A stretch of 64,000 nt of DNA from Salvator merianae (lineage: Eukaryota > Chordata > Lepidosauria > Squamata > Teiidae), in NCBI GenBank assembly GCA_003586115.2, contig QVOM02000101.1:25836901-25900900 (forward strand), written 5' to 3'. The notes beneath the pieces are model-generated. The model had not been told where the DNA came from and made no database searches. It saw nothing but the letters and a program-made list of their open reading frames with translations. Within the stretch, counting starts at the first letter, position 1. Every line of letters begins with the position of its first letter. The translations under genes were made by a program, and so were the position numbers. This document shows, one piece after another, positions 47,202 through 58,260 of this stretch.

Positions 47202-47524
47202 GTTAGATCAAGGAAGATCTGCCAGCAGCATGTGGACTCCAAGCAAAGTCATGGACCAGTAAGAGGAAGGGCTTCCACTTGTTGTCACCCTCATCAGTTT
47301 TAGCTGCTACTCACAAGACCAGTGATCAAGTTATCAGTCCAAGAGAGGGAATGGAGAAAATAACATAAAAACTTAGGCTATAAAAATATAATGACTGAAT
47401 TAGTTCTACTGTATGAGGAGAGAATTTTAAATTCCTAAAACAATCAGATGAAAAATAGGATCTGGTAAGAGGGGAGCACAAATGTACATGTAAGATGTTC
47501 CCACCATTTTTTTTCCATTTCTTT

Positions 47525-47658
47525 TTATGCTCCTTTTGTCACATAGGTTCTATTAGGCTGAGAGGGAGTGACTAGCTGAGTTTTCACAACCAAATGGGAA
47601 TTCAAGCCTGAATATTCATTACAGTTTGGTGCCTAAACCACTACGCTATATTAGTTCT
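47525..47658 (-). mobile_element. tRNA-related SINE fragment
   Basis: Contains TATTAGGCTGAGAGGGAGTG, GGGAATTCAAGCCTGAAT and CTAAACCACTACGCTAT. On the minus strand these read as a worn tRNA-like head and body of a widespread squamate SINE. A sister copy is at 60880. Confidence 0.6.
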
Positions 47659-47951
47659 GTTTGCAGGGAATATCACATGCAAGTGAAGGAACTGGGAACC
47701 AAAAGTTGCATTTTAACTTTTTTTTTGGTGTTACTGCCTTCAAAGAGCTTACAGGGAGGAGGGCTAGCTCACTACAGATACCCACACAGAAGAGGGCAAA
47801 GGGTTGCACTTTTTATCTTGGGCGGTGCTTAAGTCACTTCCAAGAACAGATTTCTTGCCTTGAAGATAAGCTGTCCAATAGGCTTACAGCTCACCTCCAA
47901 GGCATCCCACCTTAGTGACAGATAGCCTTGTCCAATGCAGAAACAGCTTTA

Positions 47952-48324
47952 GTCCCTTTCTGCATGGTGCCTTAGTCTGGAATTGAGGGTTCTGTTGTGC
48001 TGGTATGGTCCCCATAGATCCACAGATCGGTGTGGATCTGTGAAGCCTGCTCCCAATAGGTACACTCTGTCACATTAGATGAACCATAATCCTGATCAGG
48101 GAAGCCCTGATCAACAGTACAGGTGGACTTGATTAAATGAATCAGAGTGGGCCCTGGTGCAGAATATGGGAGGCATGCAGAAGCCGCATCTCCCATGTTC
48201 AGGACTTCTGTGGGATACATTTTGATGGCAGCCAAAGCATGCTCCTGAAATGCATCTCCCCAATATATAGAGATAGAGATAGAGATAGAGATAGAGATGA
48301 TAGAGATAGAGATGATAGAGATAG

Positions 48325-48377
<53 letters not shown>

Positions 48378-48588
48378 CTAGGAACTTTTGCTCCAACCAT
48401 TTGGAAGCCTCTGAGTCCACCCTCTAACTTCATGTGTCTGTCGAGACCCGAGAGGGGGCTGGTTTGGTATCAGTGCTGTTGTGAAGATGGTGCTATTCAG
48501 GCCACAGCTTTCTGGATCAGAATCAGCAGCTCTGTCTGTTCCAAACCCACAAATACCCCACCATAGAGAAATAAGTGCAGAAAAGGTC
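47952..48588. mobile_element. family E MITE with an internal microsatellite
   Basis: Left end GTCCCTTTCTGCATGG and right end AAGTGCAGAAAAGGTC are an inverted match. The interior contains CAGATCGGTGTGGATCTG and CTGATCAGGGAAGCCCTGATCA. A GATAGA/GATA array occupies 48268-48377. Confidence 0.55.
48268..48377. repeat. (GATAGA)n(GATA)n microsatellite
   Basis: Hexamer GAGATA units give way to about 15 GATA units. Apparent Asp/Arg and Ser/Ile frames are artefacts. Confidence 0.97.
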
Positions 48589-48889
48589 TTAGATCATTGT
48601 TGTATGGTCCACAGATCAGTCCTTACCCAAATTATAATTCTTTGGAAATAGAGCAAGCTGAATTGTCAGAACAATGCTTCAAGTCTAATAGAGCCGTGAA
48701 ATTAAAAGTTGGTCTGTTGAAGACTGAAATGACATTGGCTACATCCATATGGGAGTTGGCAGGCACTCTGTGGAGAATTCTGGAGCACAGTTTCTGCATG
48801 CTTAAGATTTTAAGGATCCCCAGCTCTGAAGAGGGGGAGAGGAGGGAGGTGCACAGCATGTGGATGTTGTGTGCCCCCTTTCCCAGGAA

Positions 48890-49032
48890 AAGAAATTATT
48901 AGAGAGGAACCTATTTATCCTGGTCTTTGACTGAAGAAATAGCTTCCCTCCCCCTCTTTAAGGCACTATCATTGTCCTGAGACCTTCAGTTATAGAGTGG
49001 GATAATAAACCAAGAATGAATGAATGAATAAA
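48890..49032 (+). mobile_element. L2-clade LINE 3' tail
   Basis: Ends with CCTGAGACCTTCAGTTATAG and GTGGGATAATAAACC, then GAAT repeats. Similar to the tails at 9060 and 25215, but with a deletion. Confidence 0.65.
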
Positions 49033-50170
49033 ACATTTCTACTGCTGAAGCACATACACCACCATTATTTGGAAGCAGCTATTATGGCTATTACCACTTA
49101 ATTATTGGTTTAATGGCATCATTTCCATAGGACTGATCCCTCTTGTTCTACCTGACCAATTTCAATCTTTGTAGTTCGTAGACATTTTGGAACACATAAT
49201 AATAAAAGAAAGTCTTTTAGGCCATTTCTGCACTACATGGGCTGTTCTTCTTTAGTTCAAGGTTTAACATTTTGTCCCCAGCAATTTTACATGGAGAAAG
49301 TCATGAAGTCTTATTGTTTGCTAAACATGTCTCTGTTGTTAATTGATGAATTTAAGATATTTAGGAATAACATTTCTCTTTTAAAAATCAGAAAGATAAA
49401 CAGCCAGGAAGACTCAAAACAGAAACAAACTAGATTGGATGCTCATCTTTTATCTTTGCCTGCCTTCCTTCCTTCCTTCCTTCCTTTCCTAACAAAGGTC
49501 AGTATTGAGTAGAAATGCACCCATAGACATGGGTACATAAGACAGGTGCAAACAAACTAGGCAGAATCACAAGCTCAGCTTTGCAAAGTTCACAGCTGCT
49601 TAAGTCATGTCTGAGACAAGATGCTTTAGACAGATAACATCCTCTGCTTACTGATTCTGTAAGAAGGAAATATATTTTCCAAATTAATCTCAAGGCAGTT
49701 ATAGGCTTTGAATCATGAAGCCAACCTCTCTTTTCAAGGGAACATGGCAAGCACCTTTTGCTTTCAGGTTTTTAAAACAAGGTCAACTCTGGTCTGAAAA
49801 TCAAGTTCCAGTGAATCCTAAACCTGACTAATTGGAAGCATCCCAGAATCAAATATTTTTAGTGCATAGGCAAAAGCCCGTAGCAAATCAACACACACCA
49901 TCTTAGGTGAGACCCAGCCATGCAGACATTATTTGCATATTGAAGTAGCCTCCCTCTTCGACACTGATGCAGTGAGACAGGTAGCATGCAACAGAGAGAG
50001 ACATTACTGAAAATGTATGATTGAATGAAGCTTCTTATCTCTAGCCTATTTAGCCAATGTCTTATTATTTGACAGGGATGCACAGTACACCTGATTATCA
50101 CTATGTAGCAGTGCAAATTAACAGGAGATCAAAGTCCATCGATCCCCAATATAACTTGCTGTGATTCTAT
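49033..50170. other. unassigned DNA with a (CCTT)n tract
   Basis: A possible MITE left end (AGGCCATTTCTGCACTACAT) begins at 49219 with no clear partner. (CCTT)n lies near 49459-49490. Confidence 0.45.
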
Positions 50171-50583
50171 GTACTTTTCTACACTTGTCTTAGTGCAAAG
50201 TTCTCTTCAGGATCTTTTACGATCTGGATTACTGGTGGACCAGATTAAACATGTCCACCAGCATACTAGCTGTGGCTAGTCTGGATCACAGAGGCAGTGC
50301 AGAAGGCATATGCCTCCATTTTCCAGACTATCGAGGGATCCATTTAGGCAGTGTAAAAAAGCATGATAAAAAATGGGGGGGCCAGAGGCACTGAGGCTAG
50401 GAACTTTTGTTCCTTGCCACCAGAGTCTTCAAAGGCCAGTTCCGAAGCTCATGTGAGCTTCAGGACTGGTGTGGGGACTGGGTTAGAATAGTGTTGCCAT
50501 GCAGACAGCCCTGTTCTAAACCAAATTTTTCCATGGTCCAGACCCACCAGTCTGGATCACAGCAAAATAAGTGCAGAAAGACC
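50171..50583. mobile_element. family E MITE (~413 bp)
   Basis: Left TTTTCTACACTTGTCTTAG and right ATAAGTGCAGAAAGAC are an inverted pair. Inside, GTCTGGATCACAG occurs twice, near 50279 and 50551, and AGCTCATGTGAGCT is palindromic. Confidence 0.55.
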
Positions 50584-52866
50584 ATAAGCTTGTTCTCTGA
50601 TGAATTGTTCAAAGACCATGGCAAGCTAATTGCATGACCAAAAACAAACATAACATTGTTATATCCTAACCATAAGGGTCCAGTCTTGTGCTCTTCTTTT
50701 CCTATATGTGAAACTTCTCTTCTCTTCTCAGTCTCCAAGAATCAATGCATTACTGTGACATTTTGTACAAGCATTATCACTACTGTAACAATTTGTCCTA
50801 AGATCTAAGTTCAAACCAGAGTTTATGGCCATCTTTAGGCAGAAATGTGCAAATGCTCGTGGTTACCATTAACTTTTGTGCAGAAGTAAAGTTGAATGCA
50901 TGTTTTTATGACTCCAGAAAGACAAATGAAAAAAATCATGTGTGAAAATAAAAAGAAAGAAGTTTTCAAATCTGCAAGGACTTCTGGCTTACTAACCTTT
51001 ATTAAGAGTCTGGAATTTTTCCATTTATACAGAACAATAGTTTCAGTATCAGAATGAGGCCTTCCTGAGTTGATTGATTTGCCAGATTTCTTACTCCTCT
51101 GACTCTTGTAAGCTTGCAAATTCTATCTTCCATAAAACCAGAGTACAAAAGCGTTTATATTTTTTCTTTCTTAAAAAAAAAAAAAAAAAAAGACAGCTCC
51201 AAAGAATCTGTTTAGCTAATACCAGAAGCTGAAAAGAGCTTCTCTTTTGCTCAGGTTGGATTGGATTGCAGAGCCTTTGGTTTCTGCTGCTGAGAAAGTG
51301 TTTTTTTGGTTTTTTTTCTCCTTTTTCTTTTTTCCCCAAGTATGAGCTCTGACTTCAGTAGTCCTGAGGGGAAAATTGTGTTCTTTGAAGAATGTAGAGA
51401 AATAAGGGACAGGAAAATGATCCCTTAGAGCAATTTTCTAAGAACAGAGGATTCTGAGGACAGACTGCACATGCAAAACCTAATGCCAAGCAGATCTAAA
51501 AAGCCACTTACACAAAGACCCTTTCACATCTATCCCAGAAGGAACGAGCAAACTTTTGTTACAAAACACAGCTGTGAAAGCCAGGGGAACTACAGGGATA
51601 ACATTAATTGATTGTTCTCTTTTCGCTGTCCTTTTTCACCAGTCAGAAAGGACATTTTCCTGTGGTTTTGCATTAAATTGTGTGAGCAGCATTCCAAAAA
51701 AGGAAGGGAGAATCCGTATAGAAAGCCTAATTGATGATGGTATACGGAAACCAATAGAGACCCCTACAGTCACTCCAATTGCAAATTAAGGCCATGTCTC
51801 CATGTCATGCATGGGAGAGACTAAGGGCAGAAACCTCATCAGAAGCACCTCATTTGCTACTCGTATGAGCATCCCCACATCTCCATTCTAGAGATATGGC
51901 AATTGAGGTGTTTTTCTGGAAAGTGCAAAATTATGCCCTTCACATGAGAGTAGCTCAGATGGTCTTTGACCCCTTCATTGGGGAGGCACAGTCTTTGCAG
52001 GGTGCCTCATTCTGGCAGAAGTGGAAACATGGGGGCTTATCACCTCTGACTATGCACCCAGTAATTGATATGGAGATGTAGACTAAAGTGTAGTTCAGAG
52101 ATATCAATGATGAGAAACTTGGAGCCTTGCCTTTTATCTACCCTCCTCCGGTTTTGCAGCATGGGTTGCCACTGACAGCAACCTATGCATTCCTAAGAAA
52201 GAAGAATATCTCTATTTTAGGAAAAGTTCAATACATCCAAGGGGAACAAAGTCATTTTTAAATAATTCTTGGTATTTGTGAACAGATAAACAAGGTTTGA
52301 TTATTTCCTCTCCTTTGATAGCTTAACTAATATATAGTCAATGTAAAAATTAAGGTCTGCAAAACTTGTCCTCTGGCCAAGGAAATTCTCAATTATGAAG
52401 CAGTTGTTTGCTTTGTAAAAAGAGTTATTTACACAATATATAACCTGCAGGCAATCCACAAGGCATTAGTATAAGAAGGCCCAGAAGAGACTGAATGCAT
52501 CCATCTGCATTTTTAAAACAATTCTGTTCATGCACCCTTATACAGTAAGGAAAAGGTTGATGTAAAAGAAATCCTTTGTTTTGGGAGTCCCCATCATACA
52601 ATTGAACAGAGGCTTGGGCAGGCAAACAGAAGGATCCAACATTATGTTGCTGTGTTGCTGGCCCAAAGATCAAAGAACATACACAATACCCCACACTTTC
52701 CTAGAAAAGATAGCTCGATCAGTTGTATTTGTGGATATAAATGTCAATGCATGACTATAAAATAGTGTGAAGCCCAACCTTCCCATCAGGCCAATCTGAC
52801 TGCCTTCCAGGAAGCCAAATGAGAAAATGTCAGTGTTTCTGGAAAAAAAAAAAAGAAAGATATTTT
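50584..52866. other. unassigned non-coding DNA (2.3 kb)
   Basis: Contains A- and T-runs near 51173-51190 and 51301-51335. No gene recognised. Confidence 0.45.
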
Positions 52867-53354
52867 GGGCATTTTCGCACTTACCACATTAGAACAGGAT
52901 AATTATCCTGTTCTAACCTGGTATTGTCCACACAGCTTGAGCACCATCTGCACTACATGGCCCTAGTTCTTTACCTGAAGCAGGCTACTGGCATTTGCAG
53001 TGTGAATGCCAGTAGCCTTGCCTAATGCTTACCATGACAGCAGCTAGAAAGTGTCCAGCTGCTGCCATAGTGACTGCCAGGGCCACACAGTGTACAGGTG
53101 CGCATGGGCGTGATCAGGAAATCGAGCAGGTGTAATTGGATGACCGTAGTGGCCAAGATAAGTGCAGATGCACTTTACCAGGAGTTAACTATCAGATCCT
53201 GGTAAAGTTGTGGAGCACAAATTTGTGCTCCACAGCTAGGAGTGATTGGGAGCAACATTATGCTGCTTCTGACCACTTAGGCCGCTGCAAAGTGCAGGTG
53301 CACTTTGCTAGCAAGCGTCCTTAATGTTTGCTAGCAGAAATTATGAACAGGTCC
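52867..53354 (+). mobile_element. family B MITE, forward orientation
   Basis: Opens GGGCATTTTCGCACTTACC with a hairpin (ACATTAGAACAGGATAA and its inverse). The central palindrome at 53209-53234 is perfect over 26 bases (half site TGTGGAGCACAAA). The right end is worn (GAACAGGTCC). About 488 bp, no coding capacity. Confidence 0.75.
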
Positions 53355-53463
53355 TATCCTTTCATGTCTGGAAAGTCCCTTAGAATTGTTTATATAATTT
53401 TGTGGGGTTTACTGCAATTATAATGTCTTAAAAATAATACTGGTATTTACTTCTATCAGCAGG

Positions 53464-53660
53464 GGCCTTTTCATACTTGACACTAGTGAGCATGAGGGAC
53501 ACTCACTAGCGAAGTGTATCCACATTTCACAGAGGTCCTGATGATTGGGAGAAGACTACAACTGTTCCCGATCACTATCTGCTGTGAAGCACAAAATTAC
53601 TCTCCACAACTGTACCAGGAGCAGTTTGATTACTTCTCGTACATTGTGTTCACACCCACT
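53464..53660 (-). mobile_element. family B MITE, reverse, truncated
   Basis: Opens GGGGCCTTTTCATACTTGAC and CTAGTGAGCATGAGGG. The central palindrome survives in worn form near 53580-53610. It ends abruptly where an ATTT tract and then the L2 element begin. Confidence 0.7.
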
Positions 53661-53664
53661 TACA

Positions 53665-55730
53665 ACATTATTCTGTTACACTTTATTTATTTATTTGTTT
53701 ATTTATTTATTTATTTCATTTGTATCCTACCATTCACCTGAAGGCCCCAGGGCACGTTACAGCATTTGATAAAAATACACTAAACAATATTTAAAAAATA
53801 ACCCTGCCACCTTAACAGGACTACATTCTGAGAAAACTATGCATCAAAGATGCTGAAAACCATATAAAGTAGACACCAGCTATACCTCCATTAGGAGACT
53901 ATTCCAGGAGGCCATCAAAGAGAAGGACTTCTTGTATATTTCAATCCCTCATACCTCTGAGGGCAGTAGAACTACAAAAAATCTGTCACTTTGTGATCTT
54001 AAAGCACAAACAGGCCTAAATGGGAAAAGGGACTCCTTCAGCTATTCAAGGTCTACATCATTTAAGGCTTTGTATATCATAATCAACACTTTAAATTTGG
54101 TTTGGTTGTGCATTGGTAACCAGTGCAGACTGGTGCCATATGTGTATGGCCAAATGCTCCTGTAAGCAGCCATGCTACTGCATTCTGCACTAGCATCAGC
54201 TTCTGGAAATCTTCAAGGTTTGCCCCATATAGAGCATTATAGTAGTCTAGTCTGGATGTTACTCCCATGATCTAGTCTGAATCACTGTAATCTAGTCTGG
54301 ATCACTGTAGTCTAGTTTGGATCAGTATAGCGAAGTTGTCCCTATTCAGGAAGGCCAAAGCTGGAGAACAAGTCAGAGATGAAACTAAGCATTCCTAGCT
54401 ACAACTGCTACATGAGACTCAAATGACAGTGATGAATCAAGGAGCTCTTTCATATAACATCTCTGATGGCAGGGGGGATCTCCGTCTGGAAGTGGTCTGG
54501 GGACCCTGTGACACACAGTACTCCTGTAAGCAAGTCTTGTCTGGAATTGGATTCAGTTTCACATCCAGCCTATTTTTGTCTTCAATAAGTCATCAAGCAC
54601 CTGAACTCCCTCCCTTGACTCAGAAGCAATGTAGAGATAGAGTTGGGCATCATTTAAGTACAGATGGCAGCTCACTCCAAATCCCCAGTGGCTTCCTATA
54701 GATGTTAAACAACCCAGGGATAGAACTGATGTCTGACAAACTTCATATGAGAGCTCCCAAGGGCCAATCCAAAGTTGCCCATTACTACTTTTTGAGTCTA
54801 TCTTGGAGATAGGAAGAAAATCACTCTAGAATAATGTCTCCATTTCTCAGCCACCTAAATCACTCCAATAAGATGCCATGCAATGAGAGATCAGGAAGAA
54901 TTAACTGGTCCCTATTGTCCCTCTCTTGACAGAGGGCAACCAAGGCAATCAGTACCATACCCTGGCTAAAGCCAGACTGAAATGGGTCAAAATAATCCAC
55001 TTCTTTCAAGCATACCTGCAGCTGGGTAGCCTCCATTCTCCCCAATACCTTGCCTAAAGAGGGGACGTTTGCAACTGGGTAATAGTTGTTTGAAACCTCT
55101 GGATGCAGGGAGGAGCTCTTAAGGAGGAGGTATATCACAGCTTTCTTAAATGTCATTGGCACGTTCCCTCCTTACAATGAGACATTTATCACTTCCTGAC
55201 ATCATACCCTCTTGGATGTCATGAATTAGCCACAATGGACAAGGATCAAGGAGACAAGTAATTCACTGAACCCCTGCAAACAGCTTGAAGACTTCCTCAG
55301 ACCATTATAATTGTAACTGATCCAAAGAACAGGACCAGACAGTGCTCCAGATACCTCCACAAAACCACTTCCAACTGTGGATTTCAATTTCATGTGAAAC
55401 TGAGTGACTTTGTCCCAAAAGTGCCTAGCATATTTGGCACAGAGAGACTTTGAAGGTAGCATAAATGGATCCTTTCAGTTAGAAACAACTCTACTGGATG
55501 GCCACTTGAAGCAACGGAGGTGAAGAAGTAAGACCTTTTTGCTGCTGCCTCCACAAGGTAGGCTTGAGAATATGCTCTTACCCATATTTGGTTAAATTCA
55601 CATTGGGATTTATACCACTGTGAGCCCTCCTGCTTCATTGCATGCAGTTCCCTGTTGTACTGATGTGTTTTATGAGGTCTCTGAGGATACTTGGGAGCAA
55701 TCATTTTAATAGATCTACTCACTTCAAAGT
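53665..55730 (-). pseudogene. decayed L2-clade LINE, ~2 kb
   Basis: A long but broken L2-type LINE on the minus strand. The 3' end starts by the ATTT tract (53682-53717). Moving 5', plus-strand landmarks CTGCATTCTGCACTAGC and TAGTAGTCTAGTCTGGA match the fragment at 11185. A frame at 55162-54860 retains PVANVPSLGKVLGRMEATQL and VDYFDPFQSGFSQG, conserved in L2 reverse transcriptase. Upstream, frames at 55390-55722 and 55226-55462 keep AAAKRSYFFTSVASS and ARHFWDKV, from the segment before the catalytic core. Catalytic blocks are missing or frame-shifted. No ORF1 is recognisable. Confidence 0.8.
54271..54330. repeat. three 20-bp tandem units inside L2
   Basis: Units of TCTAGTCTGGATCACTGTAG form occur at 54271, 54291 and 54311 with one to three differences each. 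A related single copy at 54246 belongs to the L2 itself. Confidence 0.9.
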
Positions 55731-57968
55731 TTCAAAGTATGACTAGAGTCTCAACAGGATATTTCTTCCATTGTTAATCTCTGTCCTGTACCTAGTGTAT
55801 ATACTGTATATATTATTACCTTTATGGTTTTATAGATTTATTCTTCATATGTTTATTATGTTCTTTACTACATTGAGACATCTGTAGTTATGCAGTATAA
55901 AAATTCTAATAAATATAAACACAAGCCATGAAGAGTTATCCTAAGAATTATTTACTCTGAGATCCATTCTGGTCAAGACGAGTGGTAGTAACCAAGACAA
56001 GATCTGCAGAGTGCATTTACGGTACTACAGATGCATCACAGGTGGACAAGGTCCAGATGACCCTGCTCTCTTAGGGCATATGTTGTGCAGTGCAGCATTT
56101 GTCTGACACACACTCATCTTGTCATGCCACCTTAAGCCCCTAAAGGCTTGAGCAGTAGAATGGGATATCAGCTCTTCCTCGTGCTCATCTCAGCTGCAGC
56201 TTGCCACCATTGCTACTCAAATAGACTCACTTGTTTTCTCAGTGGCTTCATCAAACATGGGTAATGGACTATATGTTCGATACCCCAGCTGTCAAGATAA
56301 ACACTGGGAAATCTTGGTGCCAAATATAGCAGTCAGCATGCCACTACTTTGAGAGGGGTTCTACAAGCATAGCTTTCTTCTTATTTTGCTGGGGGAGGAG
56401 TGTTATGCTTATAGTGCTATTTCCCTCTCTCGTGGGGAATTTGTCCAAGATGTATGCACATTTTATTATTATTATTTATTTTATTTGCTTTAAAAATAAT
56501 GTGGGGCTGCCTCCAAACTGTGAGAAGAAAATCCAGTATCTTTTTTAGATCATGCAATTGCATCTCTTGGCCCCTGCCAAATGGCAGGGCAAAACTGTGG
56601 GACAAGCATGAGCCCTTACCTATCTGGGTACTTGCTCCCACGATGGCATGGAATGTACTTCCAGGTATTTTGTTGGTGTGAAATACCTAGAAGAGTATGT
56701 ACCAGTCATTTTTGGCTCAGTTTTGTCCACACACTGCATGATGGCCATTTCAAGGTGGTAGCTTCTTGGAACAAGCATCCAGATAGGTAAGTCCATATTG
56801 CTATTCCAGGAGAATCATGGTTGGGAGTTCTTTTTTTTTTTCCTGGAATAGCGATACCACAGGATTTTCCTCTTTATATCTAGGACTATCTTGGAATTGC
56901 CATGCATACATGTGGCAATCCCAATATAGCCCCTAGATAATTCCGTGTTTTAGACCCCATCTGTGTACAGTCTATGCCATGTTCACTATCATGAGACCTT
57001 TTAGTGTAAGGTAGTATATAAACATAAGTAAAAACAGAATGGACAGAGAGGGTTTTTTTTGCTTCTGGGCTTTGAGTTGCACAGCCAAAGGCCTCCTGAA
57101 GTCATCACAAGGTTGGTTAAGTAAGCAATTTAGTGAAGACATTTGTGAGCAGCACTAGACAGGAAAGAAAGGATGGTATCAGAAGGCTTTCTGGAGTGAT
57201 CCTTAACCTAAATCTCCAAACATGGACTTACCACATACAAGCAGTCCTGCAATAAATCAGTATCAGCATCCCACTACTCTTGGAATCCATCTAGTGGTAC
57301 TTAAGCAGTGAACAGAGTGCCAATACCAGTGCTACTCTTCATCATTTTCCTTCCCTGACCCATAAAGATCCTTTGAAAGAGAAGCTAATGTAAGCAGCAA
57401 TTCTTTGCTGCCCTTAGTTTCTAAATTCAGTGTGACAAATAGAGGGATTCATAGTCATAGCTCCCTGTGCAAGTTGGGGATGCAGCGAAGCTTTTCTAAT
57501 GAAGATGACATCCAAGTGGAACAGCATTTTGGGGAAAGGCTAGGAAATAATGTGAGGGAACTAATAGCATTCTTAATAATGCAGAAACACATGCCACTAG
57601 AGCTTATGCAAAAGATATGTGGACTTGGATTTTGAGAGTGTTAGTCTTTCCTGAAATGGACAGAGTGCTGTGAAAGTGTGCAGTGCTGTGAAAGAGGAGG
57701 ATACAGCTTTGATGTCTTACTAGTTGATCTATTTGCTTCATGATGAGGTTGCTTCCCCAAGACCCTCAGAAGAGTCATGATCCAGTGCAGAACACATGAG
57801 ATCCATGGTTGAAGTGAACAGTATGGTTTATAAAAGTTGTCCATCCTCAGGCAGAATCCAGAAAGGTGGATTTGGGGAAACTCTTCTTTCAGCAGCAATG
57901 TTCTACAGTGACCTGTTCTGGAGGAGTGGAAAAATGGCTGGAAGGTGACCATTGGGGTGGGGGGCTCA
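55731..57968. other. unassigned non-coding DNA (2.2 kb)
   Basis: Possible short LINE tails near 55845-55920 and 56984-57030 (ATGAGACCTTTTAGTGTAAG), both too worn to type. No gene recognised. Confidence 0.45.
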
Positions 57969-58260
57969 AAAGCACAGTGGTGCAGGTGGCTAAGGCACTG
58001 ATCTTTCAATAGGAGGATCAGAGTTCGAGGCCCTTGTCTGCCGTGTAGAGGGGATGAGCGCCCTCTACTGGCCTCTAGCTCCAGTCAACCTAGCTGTTTG
58101 AAAGCAAGTAATTGCAAGTAGATAAATAGGGAGCATCACTTTGTGTGATGCGGAAGATGGATGTAAGCCTTCGGGCGAAAAATAACCTTGTAAGCCACTT
58201 TGAGTCAGCTGAGAAAAGCAGGGTATAAAAACCAAATTCTTCTTATTCTTATTCTTCTTC
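57969..58260 (+). mobile_element. tRNA-derived SINE, full length
   Basis: Sister of the copy at 12363. A box TGGTGCAGGTGG, B box AGAGTTCGAGGCCC, body CCCTCTACTGGCCTCTAG, 3' domain AAGCCACTTTGAGTCAGC and GGGTATAAAAACCAA, then a short TTC/TTATTC tail. Its tail did not expand the way the 12647 array did. Confidence 0.85.
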
